Origin: Gaiellasilicea sp963806955 | GTDB lineage: Bacteria; Actinomycetota; Thermoleophilia; Gaiellales; Gaiellaceae | Reading direction: 5' to 3' | Assembly: GCA_963806955.1 (NCBI GenBank) | Contig: CAWDZG010000002.1 | Location: 1,736,001 to 1,800,000, forward strand | Length of the DNA: 64,000 nucleotides | Shown here: piece after piece, positions 8,217-15,485 of the stretch | Layout: every line of letters begins with the position of its first letter | How positions within the stretch are numbered: the first letter of the stretch is position 1 | The notes under the pieces: generated by a model | Told to the model about the DNA's origin: nothing | The model's database searches: none | What the model saw: the letters and a program-made list of their open reading frames with translations, nothing else | Translations under genes and position numbers: made by a program

Positions 8217-8432
8217 TCAGGCGAGCTGCGTGTAGGCGCAGGGGCGCCTGTCGCCCGGGAACGGCGAGGGGCCGACCTTGCTGATCCGCAGGCGCGTCTC
8301 GCCGTCCTCGACGGTCGCGCCGATCGAGGGCGCCTCGCCGTCGCGCTCGCGCAGCGTCCAGCCGGCCGGCGACCAGACGAAGAGCAGGTGCCCTGCCTGG
8401 TGCTGCTGGTTGTCGTGACCGTTCTCGTGCAT
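8217..8432 (-). CDS. Small protein of unknown function (71 aa)
   Basis: 71 residues, His/Asn/Gln-rich at the N-terminus (MHENGHDNQQHQAGH), then a beta-rich segment HLLFVWSPAGWTLRERDGEA with little hydrophobic span, no signal peptide and two cysteines at most. I do not recognise it. It sits 13 bases downstream of the histidine kinase gene on the same strand and converges with the flavoprotein gene. The coding pattern (GC-rich third positions) supports it as a real gene, but weakly. Confidence 0.45.
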   Translation of the reverse strand: MHENGHDNQQHQAGHLLFVWSPAGWTLRERDGEAPSIGATVEDGETRLRISKVGPSPFPGDRRPCAYTQLA

Positions 8433-8445
8433 GTCGGCGCCGATT

Positions 8446-9102
8446 CTAGGTGCTGCCGGCGTACGACGGGAGGACGACGCGGATCGCCGTGCCGCCGTCC
8501 GCGCCCTGCTCGACCGAGAAGCGGCCGTTGAGGGTCGACGCCCGCTCGCCGATCGCGTCGAGCGCTGCCGTGCGCCGCTCGCCGGTGCCGTTGTCCGCCA
8601 CGACCGTCTCGATCTCGCCCTCGGTGGTGTCCTTGACCACGACCGAGATCTTCGAGGGCGGACCGCGGCGCACGGCCTGGTTGAGCGACTCCCGCACGAT
8701 CTGATAGAGGCCCACCTGTTCCTTCTCGCCCAGCCGGTGGGCCCGCTCGACGTCCACCTCGATCTGCACGCGGTGCTCCATCCCGAGCTGGTTCGCGAGC
8801 TCGTACACGGCGGCGGCGAAGCCCTGGTCGCGCAGCACCACCGGCTCGATGTTGAACGAGAGGTCGCGCAGCGAGCGGATCGTCTCGCGGTGCCGCTCGA
8901 GCGCGGACGCCATGATCCCGCGCGCAGCCTCGGGACGCCCGTCGTCGATCGCCTGCACGGCCGCGTCGAGCATCAGCGCGATCCCGGCGAGGTTCTGCAC
9001 GGGGCCGTCGTGGAGGAAGAGCGCGAGCCTGCGCCGCTCGTCCTGCTCCGCAGTGATGATCCGCTCGACGAGGCGCTGCCGCTCGCCATCGGCGTCGCTC
9101 AT
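8446..9102 (-). CDS. NarL-type histidine kinase without sensor domain
   Basis: 218 residues. The dimerisation/phospho-acceptor helix is of the HisKA_3 class (EQDERRRLALFLHDGPVQN, with His as phosphorylation site), followed by a HATPase domain with IVRESLNQAVRR as N box and VVADNGTG as G1 box. There is no transmembrane segment and almost no N-terminal sensor region, so input must come from a partner protein or a cytoplasmic signal. The gene begins immediately after the response regulator stop codon, with no intervening base, which makes the two a cognate pair. Confidence 0.85.
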   Translation of the reverse strand: MSDADGERQRLVERIITAEQDERRRLALFLHDGPVQNLAGIALMLDAAVQAIDDGRPEAARGIMASALERHRETIRSLRDLSFNIEPVVLRDQGFAAAVYELANQLGMEHRVQIEVDVERAHRLGEKEQVGLYQIVRESLNQAVRRGPPSKISVVVKDTTEGEIETVVADNGTGERRTAALDAIGERASTLNGRFSVEQGADGGTAIRVVLPSYAGST

Positions 9103-9726
9103 CTAGTCGATGATCGCGTCGCGGAGCGCGATCGCGACGGCGTGCGTGCGGGTGTCCGCCTCGAGCTTGGCGAGGATGTGACGCACGTGGCTCTTCACCG
9201 TCTCCTGGCTGATGAAGAGGCGGGCGGCGACGTCGGCGTTCGACATCCCGTCGGCGAGCAGCTGCAGGATCTCCCGCTCGCGCGACGTGAGCATCTCGTT
9301 CTGCTCCTTGCCGGTCAGGAACGCCGGCATCAGCGCCGGGTCGACGAAGCTCTCGCCGCCGGCGACCTTCTCGATCGCCCGCAGCAGCGTCGCATGCGGC
9401 GCCTCCTTGAGGATGTAGCCCTTCGCGCCCGACTCCAGCCCGCGTCCGAGCAGGGAGCGCTCGCTGTAGGCGGTGAAGATCAGGACCGCCGTCTCCGGCA
9501 CCTTCTCCTTGATCAGCTTGGTCGCCTCGAGCCCGTCCATCCCGGGCATGCGGACGTCCATGATCACGACTTGCGGCCGCCGGCGTTCCACGAGCGCGAC
9601 CGCGCCGGCGCCGTCGGACGCCTCGCCGATCACCCGCACGTGTGGTGCGCGGGAGAGTGAGAGGCGCAGCCCCTCACGCACGACCTCGTGGTCGTCGACG
9701 ATCAGGCAGGTGATCTCGTCCGGCAT
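9103..9726 (-). CDS. NarL/LuxR-family response regulator
   Basis: 207 residues from the ATG of MPDEITCLIVDDHEVV; an upstream in-frame ATG would add eleven unlikely residues. Receiver domain: acidic pair in IVDDHEVV, phospho-acceptor Asp in VVIMDVRMPGMDG, Thr in LIFTAY and Lys in GYILKEA. C-terminal LuxR helix-turn-helix: LTSREREILQLLADGMSNAD followed by ISQETVKSHVRHI. It is the output partner of the kinase gene directly downstream. Target genes are not evident from the sequence. Confidence 0.9.
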   Translation of the reverse strand: MPDEITCLIVDDHEVVREGLRLSLSRAPHVRVIGEASDGAGAVALVERRRPQVVIMDVRMPGMDGLEATKLIKEKVPETAVLIFTAYSERSLLGRGLESGAKGYILKEAPHATLLRAIEKVAGGESFVDPALMPAFLTGKEQNEMLTSREREILQLLADGMSNADVAARLFISQETVKSHVRHILAKLEADTRTHAVAIALRDAIID

Positions 9727-9755
9727 TCGGACAAGTCTATGCCGCGGATCGGCGC

Positions 9756-10652
9756 TCACACAGCGAGCGAGAGCTGAACCGGCTCCGGCGGTGGTGCCAG
9801 CGGCGTGCTGCGACGGTCGCGGACGTCGTGCTCCCGAGCCAGCCGGCGCACCGTCTCGCGCACCGGATCGACCTCCCGGCGGGGCAGGTACGCGCGCCCG
9901 TCGTAGAGCCTTTCGTACCGCTCGAGCTCCTCCGGCCAGTCGCGGGCGAGCGCTTCGAGAAAGTGCTCCTTCGTGCCCGGGCGCAGGTACAGCAGGTTCG
10001 CCCAGACGCTGACGGCACCCGCCGCGCGCACGGCCTTCACCACCTCGGCGAGCTGCTCGGGCCGGTCGGAGATCCCCGGCAGGATCGGCGCCATCCCGAC
10101 CCCGGCCTCGATGCCGGCCTCGACGAGCGCCGAGAGCGCGCGGAGCCGCTGACGAGGCGGTGCCGTCCCGGGCTCGGTCGTCCGCCAGACCTCGGGGTCG
10201 ACGGTCGGGACGGAGAACATGACGCTGACGTCGGTGCGGCGCGCGGCGTCCTGGAGCACGTCGAGGTCACGGACGATCAGCGGCCCGCGCGTGATGATCG
10301 AGAACGGCGTCGCCGCGCGGCCGAGCGCCTCGATGCATGCCCGCGTGAGCCGGTAGCGGCCCTCGGCGGGCTGGTAGGGATCGGTGGCGGCGCCGATCGC
10401 CACGCGCTCCCGCCGCCAGCTCGGTCGTGCGAGCTCCGCCGCCAGGACGTCGGCGACGTTGACCTTGACGCGGATCGAACGGCCGTAGCGGTCGTCGGCG
10501 GGACGGTCGGCGCGCAGCTCGAACGCGCGGACGTAACAGAACGTGCAGCGGTGAACGCAGCCGGTGTAGGGGTTGAGCGACCAGTCGAACGGCATCCCCT
10601 TGACCCGGTTGAGCGCGCTCCGGCATCGCTCCTCGCGGTACTCCACCCGCAT
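9756..10652 (-). CDS. Radical SAM protein, Rv2578c/SplB-like family
   Basis: 298 residues. The radical SAM cluster motif CVHRCTFCYVRAFE (CX3CX2C) follows FDWSLNPYTGC, the arrangement of the Rv2578c family that is distantly related to spore photoproduct lyase. VAIGAATDPYQPAEGRYRLT and the later FSVPT, MAPILPGISD strands complete the partial TIM barrel. The substrate is unknown; mycobacterial members are, to my recollection, DNA-damage inducible. A palindromic LexA-type box lies 13 bases upstream of this ATG. The ATG of MRVEYREER is preferred over further upstream codons because the region before it is the palindrome-rich intergenic stretch. Confidence 0.85.
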   Translation of the reverse strand: MRVEYREERCRSALNRVKGMPFDWSLNPYTGCVHRCTFCYVRAFELRADRPADDRYGRSIRVKVNVADVLAAELARPSWRRERVAIGAATDPYQPAEGRYRLTRACIEALGRAATPFSIITRGPLIVRDLDVLQDAARRTDVSVMFSVPTVDPEVWRTTEPGTAPPRQRLRALSALVEAGIEAGVGMAPILPGISDRPEQLAEVVKAVRAAGAVSVWANLLYLRPGTKEHFLEALARDWPEELERYERLYDGRAYLPRREVDPVRETVRRLAREHDVRDRRSTPLAPPPEPVQLSLAV

Positions 10653-10664
10653 GACCAGAGCATA

Positions 10665-10676
10665 GAACATATGTTC
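10665..10676. promoter_or_regulatory. Candidate LexA/SOS box
   Basis: A perfect 12-base palindrome, GAAC-ATAT-GTTC, which fits the GAAC-N4-GTTC consensus of Gram-positive and actinobacterial LexA boxes; with flanks it reads TAGAAC-N4-GTTCGA, one base off the mycobacterial TCGAAC-N4-GTTCGA form. It lies just upstream of the radical SAM gene on the minus strand and about 90 bases upstream of the metallo-hydrolase gene on the plus strand. Confidence 0.6.
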
Positions 10677-10707
10677 GATGGAGCGAAGCGACCCTTCAGG
10701 GGTGTTG

Positions 10708-10747
10708 GCGCGGTCTGGATCCGCAGCTGCGGATCCAGACCTTGCGC
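10708..10747. repeat. 40-base hairpin element, copy 1
   Basis: GCGC, then a 13-bp stem ending in ATCCGC, a 4-base loop AGCT, GCGGAT and the rest of the complementary arm, two bases, and GCGC again. It has exactly the architecture and length of a second copy at 22725..22764, with the inner ATCCGC/GCGGAT conserved and the outer stem bases changed in a compensatory way. It is preceded by CCCTTCAGG and followed by GAAA in both copies. Lying between divergent genes, it is not placed to be a terminator. Confidence 0.7.
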
Positions 10748-10767
10748 AGAAAGTGTTGGATAGCCGG

Positions 10768-11715
10768 ATGGACCTGCCGCACGGCATCCGCCGGATCACG
10801 ACGCCGTTGCCCACGCGGCCCGGCCACGTGCACTCGTACCTCCTGCCCGGCGACGACGGGTGGACGCTCGTCGACACCGGGATCGGCCTGCCGGACGCGC
10901 AGGCGGTGTGGGCGGACTCGCTCGCCGGAGCGGAGGTGCAGCGGATCTTCGTCACTCACTTCCACCCCGACCATGTCGGTGCGGCGGCCGACGTCCACGA
11001 GCTCACCGGCGCCCCCGTCTACCAGGGCACGCTCGACTACGCGCAGTGCGAGCTCGTCTGGGGCAACCCGAACTGGCCGAACCGGATCGCGGAGTGGTTC
11101 CACGTCCACGGTGTGCCGGAGGAGATCACGCGGGAGCTGATCGAGTCCGGCGATGTCTACCGCCCGTTCATCCGCTTCCAGCGCGACCCGGTGCTCGTCG
11201 ACGAGGGCGACCGGCTCGACGGTTGGGAGCTCGTCGCCGCGCCCGGCCATGCCGACGGCCAGCTCTGCCTGGTCAAGGGCGAGGTGCTCGTCTCGGCCGA
11301 CCATCTGCTGGGGCGGATCTCACCGACCGTCGGCCTGTGGCCGGCGAGCCGGCCCGACCCGCTCGGTGACTTCCTCGGGGCGCTCGAGCGGACGATCGAG
11401 CTCGCGCCGTCGATCGCGCTGCCGGGGCACGGCGACCCGATCGCGGACCCCGTCGGTCGTGCCCGCGAGCTGATCGAGCACCACGCCGAGCGGCTCTCGT
11501 TCACCGAGGCGAGCCTGACGGACTCGCCGCGGACGGGTTACGAGGTGTCGCTCGACCTCTTCGGCGCGGAGCTGAAGCCGGCGTCACGTCGCTTCGCCGT
11601 CGCCGAGACGCTCTCCCATCTCGAGCGGCTCGTACTCGAGGAGCGCGCCGAGCGACGCGAGGACGTCGGGTTCGTTGCTTATACTGCGCGCCAGCTTGGA
11701 CGACGATCCTTCTAG
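10768..11715 (+). CDS. Metallo-beta-lactamase-fold hydrolase
   Basis: 315 residues. The zinc motif is intact: VTHFHPDHVGAAADVHEL (HXHXDH), with further ligands in APGHADGQL and SADHLL and a C-terminal GHGDP. The extra helical C-terminal region (about 240-315) resembles the winged-helix tail of the LACTB2/BLH branch of the superfamily. These proteins hydrolyse thioesters, acyl groups or nucleic acids; the exact substrate cannot be read. The ATG after the hairpin element is chosen because upstream in-frame codons fall within the palindrome. Confidence 0.85.
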   Translation: MDLPHGIRRITTPLPTRPGHVHSYLLPGDDGWTLVDTGIGLPDAQAVWADSLAGAEVQRIFVTHFHPDHVGAAADVHELTGAPVYQGTLDYAQCELVWGNPNWPNRIAEWFHVHGVPEEITRELIESGDVYRPFIRFQRDPVLVDEGDRLDGWELVAAPGHADGQLCLVKGEVLVSADHLLGRISPTVGLWPASRPDPLGDFLGALERTIELAPSIALPGHGDPIADPVGRARELIEHHAERLSFTEASLTDSPRTGYEVSLDLFGAELKPASRRFAVAETLSHLERLVLEERAERREDVGFVAYTARQLGRRSF

Positions 11716-11739
11716 TACGCGCGCCCCGGAGAGCGGGGC

Positions 11740-13050
11740 TTGAGCGACACGATCCGCATCCTTGCGATCCTCATGCTCGTGCTGGGGAACGCGGTCTTCG
11801 TGGCGGCCGAGTACGCGCTCGTGACCGCCCGGCGGACCCGGCTCGAGCCCGAGGCGGAGGCCGGCAGCCGCCTCGCCCGCGCGGCCCTCGATCTGATGGA
11901 GCATCCCGTCAAGTTCATCAGCACGGTCCAGATCGGGATCACCGTCTTCGGGATCGCGCTCGGCGCCGTCGGCCAGCCGCTGCTCACCGGTTACTTCGAC
12001 GCCCCGCTCTCGTACGGGATCGCGTACGCGCTCGCGTTCCTGATCCTCACCTACCTCAGCGTCGCGCTCGGCGAGCTCGTGCCGAAGGCGCTCGCGCTGC
12101 AGAAGGCTGAGGCGATCGCGAAGACGGTCGCGCTGCCGCTCGGGGTCCTGCAGGGAATCACGAAGCCGTTCGTCTGGTCGCTGCAGCTCTCGGCGAACGC
12201 GGTCACGCGCCTCTTCGGCGTCACGCCGGCCGCGGCCGGCGTGCTCGCCCACACCGAGGAGGACATTCGCCACATCGTCGCCGGCGCCGAGGACGCGGGG
12301 GTGATCGCGACGACCGAGGAGGAGATGCTCTACAAGGTCTTCGACTTCGCGGACAAGGAGGTCCACGAGGTGATGGTGCCGCGGCCCGAGGTCGTGGCGA
12401 TCTCGATCTCGCTCCCGACCGAGGAGGCGCTCGCCGCGCTGCTCGAGTCCCCGTACACGCGCTATCCCGTCTACCGCGACTCGCTCGACGAGATCGCCGG
12501 GATCCTGCACGTGCGCGACCTCTTCTCCGCGCTGCACGACCGCGGCATGGCGAACGTGCAGATCGAGGACCTGCTCCGCCCCGCCTACATCGTCCCCGAG
12601 ACGAAGGACCTCGCGGCGCTGCTCGCCGAGTTCCGCAAGCAGAATCAGCACATGGCCGTCGTGATCGACGAGTACGGCGCGATGGAGGGGATCGTCACGC
12701 TCGAGGACCTGCTCGAGGAGATCGTCGGCGAGATCGAGGACGAGTTCGACCTTCCGGACGAGTCCGTCGAGCGGGTCGACGACACGCACATTCGTGTCGA
12801 CGGCACCTTCCCGATCGACGACTTCAACGAGCAGTTCCAGACCGAGATCGAGGTCGAGGACTACCACACGATGGCGGGCTACGTCTTCGGCGCCCTCGGC
12901 CGCGCGCCCGAGGTCGGCGACGAGGTCTCGACCGACGGGATCTCCCTGCGCGTGGTCGAGATCGAGGGCTCGCGGATCCAGCGGCTCGAGGTCGAGTTCC
13001 ACGAGGCTCTACCGGCCGCCGAGGGCGACGGCCAGACAGCCGAGGAGTAG
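11740..13050 (+). CDS. CNNM/CorC-HlyC family membrane protein with CBS domains
   Basis: 436 residues from a TTG start. An N-terminal DUF21/CNNM membrane domain (about four helices, residues 5-175, with AEYALVTARRTRLE) is followed by paired CBS domains (EVMVPRPEVVAISISL and onwards) and a C-terminal CorC_HlyC domain beginning near DDTHIRVDGTFPIDDFNE. Such proteins are linked to magnesium/cobalt efflux and were once called hemolysins. It is a stand-alone gene, 4 bases before the next one. Confidence 0.9.
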   Translation: MSDTIRILAILMLVLGNAVFVAAEYALVTARRTRLEPEAEAGSRLARAALDLMEHPVKFISTVQIGITVFGIALGAVGQPLLTGYFDAPLSYGIAYALAFLILTYLSVALGELVPKALALQKAEAIAKTVALPLGVLQGITKPFVWSLQLSANAVTRLFGVTPAAAGVLAHTEEDIRHIVAGAEDAGVIATTEEEMLYKVFDFADKEVHEVMVPRPEVVAISISLPTEEALAALLESPYTRYPVYRDSLDEIAGILHVRDLFSALHDRGMANVQIEDLLRPAYIVPETKDLAALLAEFRKQNQHMAVVIDEYGAMEGIVTLEDLLEEIVGEIEDEFDLPDESVERVDDTHIRVDGTFPIDDFNEQFQTEIEVEDYHTMAGYVFGALGRAPEVGDEVSTDGISLRVVEIEGSRIQRLEVEFHEALPAAEGDGQTAEE

Positions 13051-13054
13051 CGCC

Positions 13055-13699
13055 GTGATCCCGATCGAGCGTCCCGGCAAGATCGTCTGCGTCGGGCTCA
13101 ACTACCGCGCCCACGCGGAGGAGCAGGGCGCGAAGCTGCCGGAGCGGCCGATGCTGTTCGCGAAGTGGCAGACGGCCCTGATCGGACCGGGGGATGCGAT
13201 CCGCCTGCCGGCGATCTCGCCGGCGATCGACTACGAGGCGGAGCTCGGCGTCGTGCTCGGCGAGCGGGTGCAGGGTGTGCGCGCCGAGGACGCGCTCGGC
13301 ACCGTGCTCGGGTACCTGTGCGCGAACGACGTCACCGCCCGCGACCTGCAGCGCTCCGACCGCCAGTACTCGCGGGCGAAGTCGCTCGACACCTTCTGCC
13401 CGGTCGGCGAGCTCGTGCCCGCCGCAGACGTGCCGGATCCGCAGGCGCTCCGGATCCGCTGCCTCGTCAACGGCGAGGTCCGCCAGGACTCGACCACCGC
13501 GGACATGATCTTCTCCGTCGCCGAGCTGATCGCGTTCGTCTCGGAGGCGATCACGCTCGAACCGGGTGACCTGCTCTTGACGGGCACGCCCTCAGGCGTC
13601 GGCGTCTTCCGTGACCCACCGGTGTTCCTCGCCGTCGGCGACGAGGTCACGGTCGAGATCGAGGGCCTGCCCTCGCTGACGAGCCCCGTCCGCGCCTAG
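13055..13699 (+). CDS. Fumarylacetoacetate hydrolase-family protein
   Basis: 214 residues, close to the compact FAH-fold (2-hydroxyhepta-2,4-diene-dioate isomerase/decarboxylase, acylpyruvase) length. Metal ligands lie in IDYEAELGVVLGE and in GYLCANDVTARDLQ; the substrate loop is KSLDTFCPVGELV and the C-terminal signature LLTGTPSGVGVF is exact. Likely hydrolyses or decarboxylates a dicarbonyl acid in aromatic degradation. GTG start five bases after the CorC-type stop. The 3' end overlaps a converging gene by four bases. Confidence 0.88.
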   Translation: MIPIERPGKIVCVGLNYRAHAEEQGAKLPERPMLFAKWQTALIGPGDAIRLPAISPAIDYEAELGVVLGERVQGVRAEDALGTVLGYLCANDVTARDLQRSDRQYSRAKSLDTFCPVGELVPAADVPDPQALRIRCLVNGEVRQDSTTADMIFSVAELIAFVSEAITLEPGDLLLTGTPSGVGVFRDPPVFLAVGDEVTVEIEGLPSLTSPVRA

Positions 13700-14094
13700 G
13701 GCGCCCAGAACGCCGTGAACGCGGCCGGGTCGCTCGGCAGCGCCAGCACCTCGGTGACGAGGCCGTCCTCGATCGTGAACAGCAGCAGCTGGTCGATGTC
13801 GATCGTGCGGCCCTCGCGCTCGCCCATCGCCCGGTAGAGCCCGGCGCCGCGCGTCTCGCTCGCGAGGGCGTCGATGAAGGTGGAGCGGTAGGTGCCGTTC
13901 GTCAGCTTGGGCAGGCGGGCGAGGAAGCGGAAGATCTCCCCGCGGCCGCGGTAGGTGCCGGACATGACGCCGGCGCCGGGGACGTGCCAGACCGCGTCCT
14001 CGGCGAAGCACTCGCGCAGGGCGAAGCCCTCCTTGTTCGCGAACGCCTCCATGATCCGCCGCACGAGCGCCGTGTTCGCCTCGATGCGGCTCAT
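13696..14094 (-). CDS. SnoaL-like/NTF2-fold protein
   Basis: 132 residues with the cone-shaped alpha+beta NTF2 pattern: N-terminal helix ANTALVRRIMEAFANKEG, then FAEDAVWHVPGAGVMSGTYR with the helix GRGEIFRFLARLP and C-terminal sheets DQLLLFTIEDGLVTEV. The family includes polyketide cyclases, ketosteroid isomerases and many uncharacterised proteins. No catalytic dyad can be named with confidence. It is isolated on the minus strand after a hairpin-rich spacer. Confidence 0.75.
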   Translation of the reverse strand: MSRIEANTALVRRIMEAFANKEGFALRECFAEDAVWHVPGAGVMSGTYRGRGEIFRFLARLPKLTNGTYRSTFIDALASETRGAGLYRAMGEREGRTIDIDQLLLFTIEDGLVTEVLALPSDPAAFTAFWAP

Positions 14095-14126
14095 TGGCCG
14101 ATTCTCGGCCGATGAGCTTTAGGGGG

Positions 14127-14154
14127 TCTGGGGGAACTTGGAAGTTCCCCCAGA
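14127..14154. repeat. Perfect hairpin, 13-bp arms
   Basis: TCTGGGGGAACTT and its exact complement are separated by only GG. It is at the 3' side of the 67-residue minus-strand gene and 5' of the SnoaL-like gene. Its position would suit an intrinsic terminator for the former, although no T-run follows. Confidence 0.6.
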
Positions 14155-14166
14155 AGACGAAGAAGG

Positions 14167-14201
14167 GGGCTCGCGGGGGAAACATGGTTGCCCCCGCGGG
14201 A
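14167..14201. repeat. GC-rich hairpin next to the 14127 element
   Basis: An imperfect inverted repeat: GGCTCGC with GCGAGCC as outer arms and GCGGGGG with CCCCCGC as inner arms around an AAACATGGTT loop. Together with the adjacent hairpin it fills most of the 127-base gap between the two minus-strand genes. Confidence 0.5.
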
Positions 14202-14221
14202 GCGAGCCGCAGGCGAGCGAC

Positions 14222-14425
14222 TCAACGGCCCTCTTCCCAGCGGTCGATCAGCCCCGACACGTGTGCGCGCTGCGCCTCGCTGAAGTCCATCCGGTCGAGC
14301 AGCCTCCGTGCCTCCGTGGGGTCGTCGTTCGCGACCGCGGCCTCGAGGTGCTCGCGCCACGGCGTCGGCTCCCGCAGTTGCCTGCGCAGCCAGCGGAGGA
14401 GGCTCACGCTTGCCTGATCGACCAT
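14222..14425 (-). CDS. Small helical protein of unknown function (67 aa)
   Basis: 67 residues, predicted almost entirely helical and charged (LLRWLRRQLREPTPWREHLE, DDPTEARRLLDRMDFSEAQR). No signal peptide, membrane segment or known motif. It is divergent from the xdhC-like gene with about 20 bases between the starts, so the two could share a control region. I do not recognise the family. Confidence 0.5.
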   Translation of the reverse strand: MVDQASVSLLRWLRRQLREPTPWREHLEAAVANDDPTEARRLLDRMDFSEAQRAHVSGLIDRWEEGR

Positions 14426-14445
14426 GGAGCAGGCAGGCTACAACG

Positions 14446-14757
14446 GTGAAGGAGATCCTCAGCGAGATCGAGGCGTGGCGGGCCGAGGGCGAGCGCGTCG
14501 TCGTCGCCACCGTGATCGGCAGCAAACGGTCGGCACCGCGGCCGATCGGATCGAGCCTCGCGGTCTCGCAGAGCGGCAAGCTCTGCGGCTCGGTCTCCGG
14601 GGGCTGCGTCGAGGGCGACGTCTTCCAGCAGGCGCAGGAGGTCTTCGCGGGCGGGGAGCCGAGGCTCGTCTCGTACGGGATCTCGGACGAGGAGGCCTGG
14701 GCCGTCGGCCTGCCCTGCGGCGGCGAGATCGACGTCTTCGTCGAAGAGCTGGCGTGA
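14446..14757 (+). CDS. xdhC: XdhC/CoxI family protein, N-terminal-domain subunit
   Basis: 103 residues matching only the N-terminal XdhC_CoxI domain: VVVATVIGSKRSAPRPIGSS, SGKLCGSVSGGCVEGDVFQQ and YGISDEEAWAVGLPCGGEID with its conserved cysteines. XdhC binds the molybdenum cofactor, promotes its sulfuration and inserts it into xanthine-dehydrogenase-type hydroxylases. The C-terminal Rossmann domain is a separate gene starting in the GTGA overlap immediately downstream, so together they form a split XdhC. No molybdenum hydroxylase structural genes are in the window. Confidence 0.85.
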   Translation: MKEILSEIEAWRAEGERVVVATVIGSKRSAPRPIGSSLAVSQSGKLCGSVSGGCVEGDVFQQAQEVFAGGEPRLVSYGISDEEAWAVGLPCGGEIDVFVEELA

Positions 14758-15485
14758 TCCGGCACCTGCTCGCGCTGCAGCGCGAGGGCGGGCGCGGGGT
14801 CGTGCTCACCGTCGTCGCCGGCAAGGGCGTGGGCTCGAAGCTGCTCGTGCTCGAGGGCGGCGAGACGATCGGGGATGGCCCGTCGGAGCTGGCCGAGCAC
14901 GCGGAGGAGCTGATCCGCGGCGCTCGCACCGGCACCGTCGAGCTCGAGGGGCGCACCGTCTTCGCCGAGGTCTACGGGCCGCCGCCGCGGCTCTTCGTCT
15001 ACGGCGCCGTCGATGTCGCCGAGTCGCTGGCCGCCGGGGCGAAGCTGCTCGGCTGGCGGACGATCGTCGCCGACGCGCGCGCGAAGTTCGCGACGAAAGA
15101 GCGGATGCGGAGCGCCGACGAGCTGATCGTCGCCTGGCCCGAGGAGGCGTTCGCGCAGGTCGCGCCCGACCACGCGACGGCGATCGTGATCCTCACGCAC
15201 GACGACAAGTTCGATCTGCCGGCGCTCGAGCTCGCGCTCGCGACCGACGCGTTCTACGTCGGCCTGATCGGCGGCAAGCGCAACCAGGAGCGCAAGCGCG
15301 AGCGGCTGCGCGAGGCGGGCGTCGACGAGACGGCGATCGAGCGGATCGCCGGGCCGACCGGGCTCGACCTGGGCGCCGACTCCGTGCCCGAGACCGCGCT
15401 CTCGATCCTCGCCGAGGCGCTCGCGGCCCGCAACGGGCGCGCGGGCGGCAGGCTGCGGGACGCGAAGCAGCGCAGCCACGCGTGA
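14754..15485 (+). CDS. XdhC Rossmann-domain protein
   Basis: 243 residues. A short N-terminal segment resembling the XdhC entry domain (VVLTVVAGKGVGSKLLV) precedes the XdhC_C Rossmann domain: LFVYGAVDVAESLAAGAKLL, TIVADARAKFATKERM, AIVILTHDDKFDLPALELAL and YVGLIGGKRNQERKRERLRE, ending with the LGADSVPETALSILAEALA signature. Works with the preceding protein in loading sulfurated molybdenum cofactor. The nucleotide loop reads YGAVDVA rather than the usual GGGHVA, a possible loss of cofactor contact. Overlaps both neighbours by four bases. Confidence 0.85.
   Translation: MIRHLLALQREGGRGVVLTVVAGKGVGSKLLVLEGGETIGDGPSELAEHAEELIRGARTGTVELEGRTVFAEVYGPPPRLFVYGAVDVAESLAAGAKLLGWRTIVADARAKFATKERMRSADELIVAWPEEAFAQVAPDHATAIVILTHDDKFDLPALELALATDAFYVGLIGGKRNQERKRERLREAGVDETAIERIAGPTGLDLGADSVPETALSILAEALAARNGRAGGRLRDAKQRSHA

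Noticed and set aside
10708..10747. The 40-base hairpin as an intrinsic terminator
   Set aside because: It lies between the starts of divergent genes and no T-run follows, so a terminator role at this copy does not fit.
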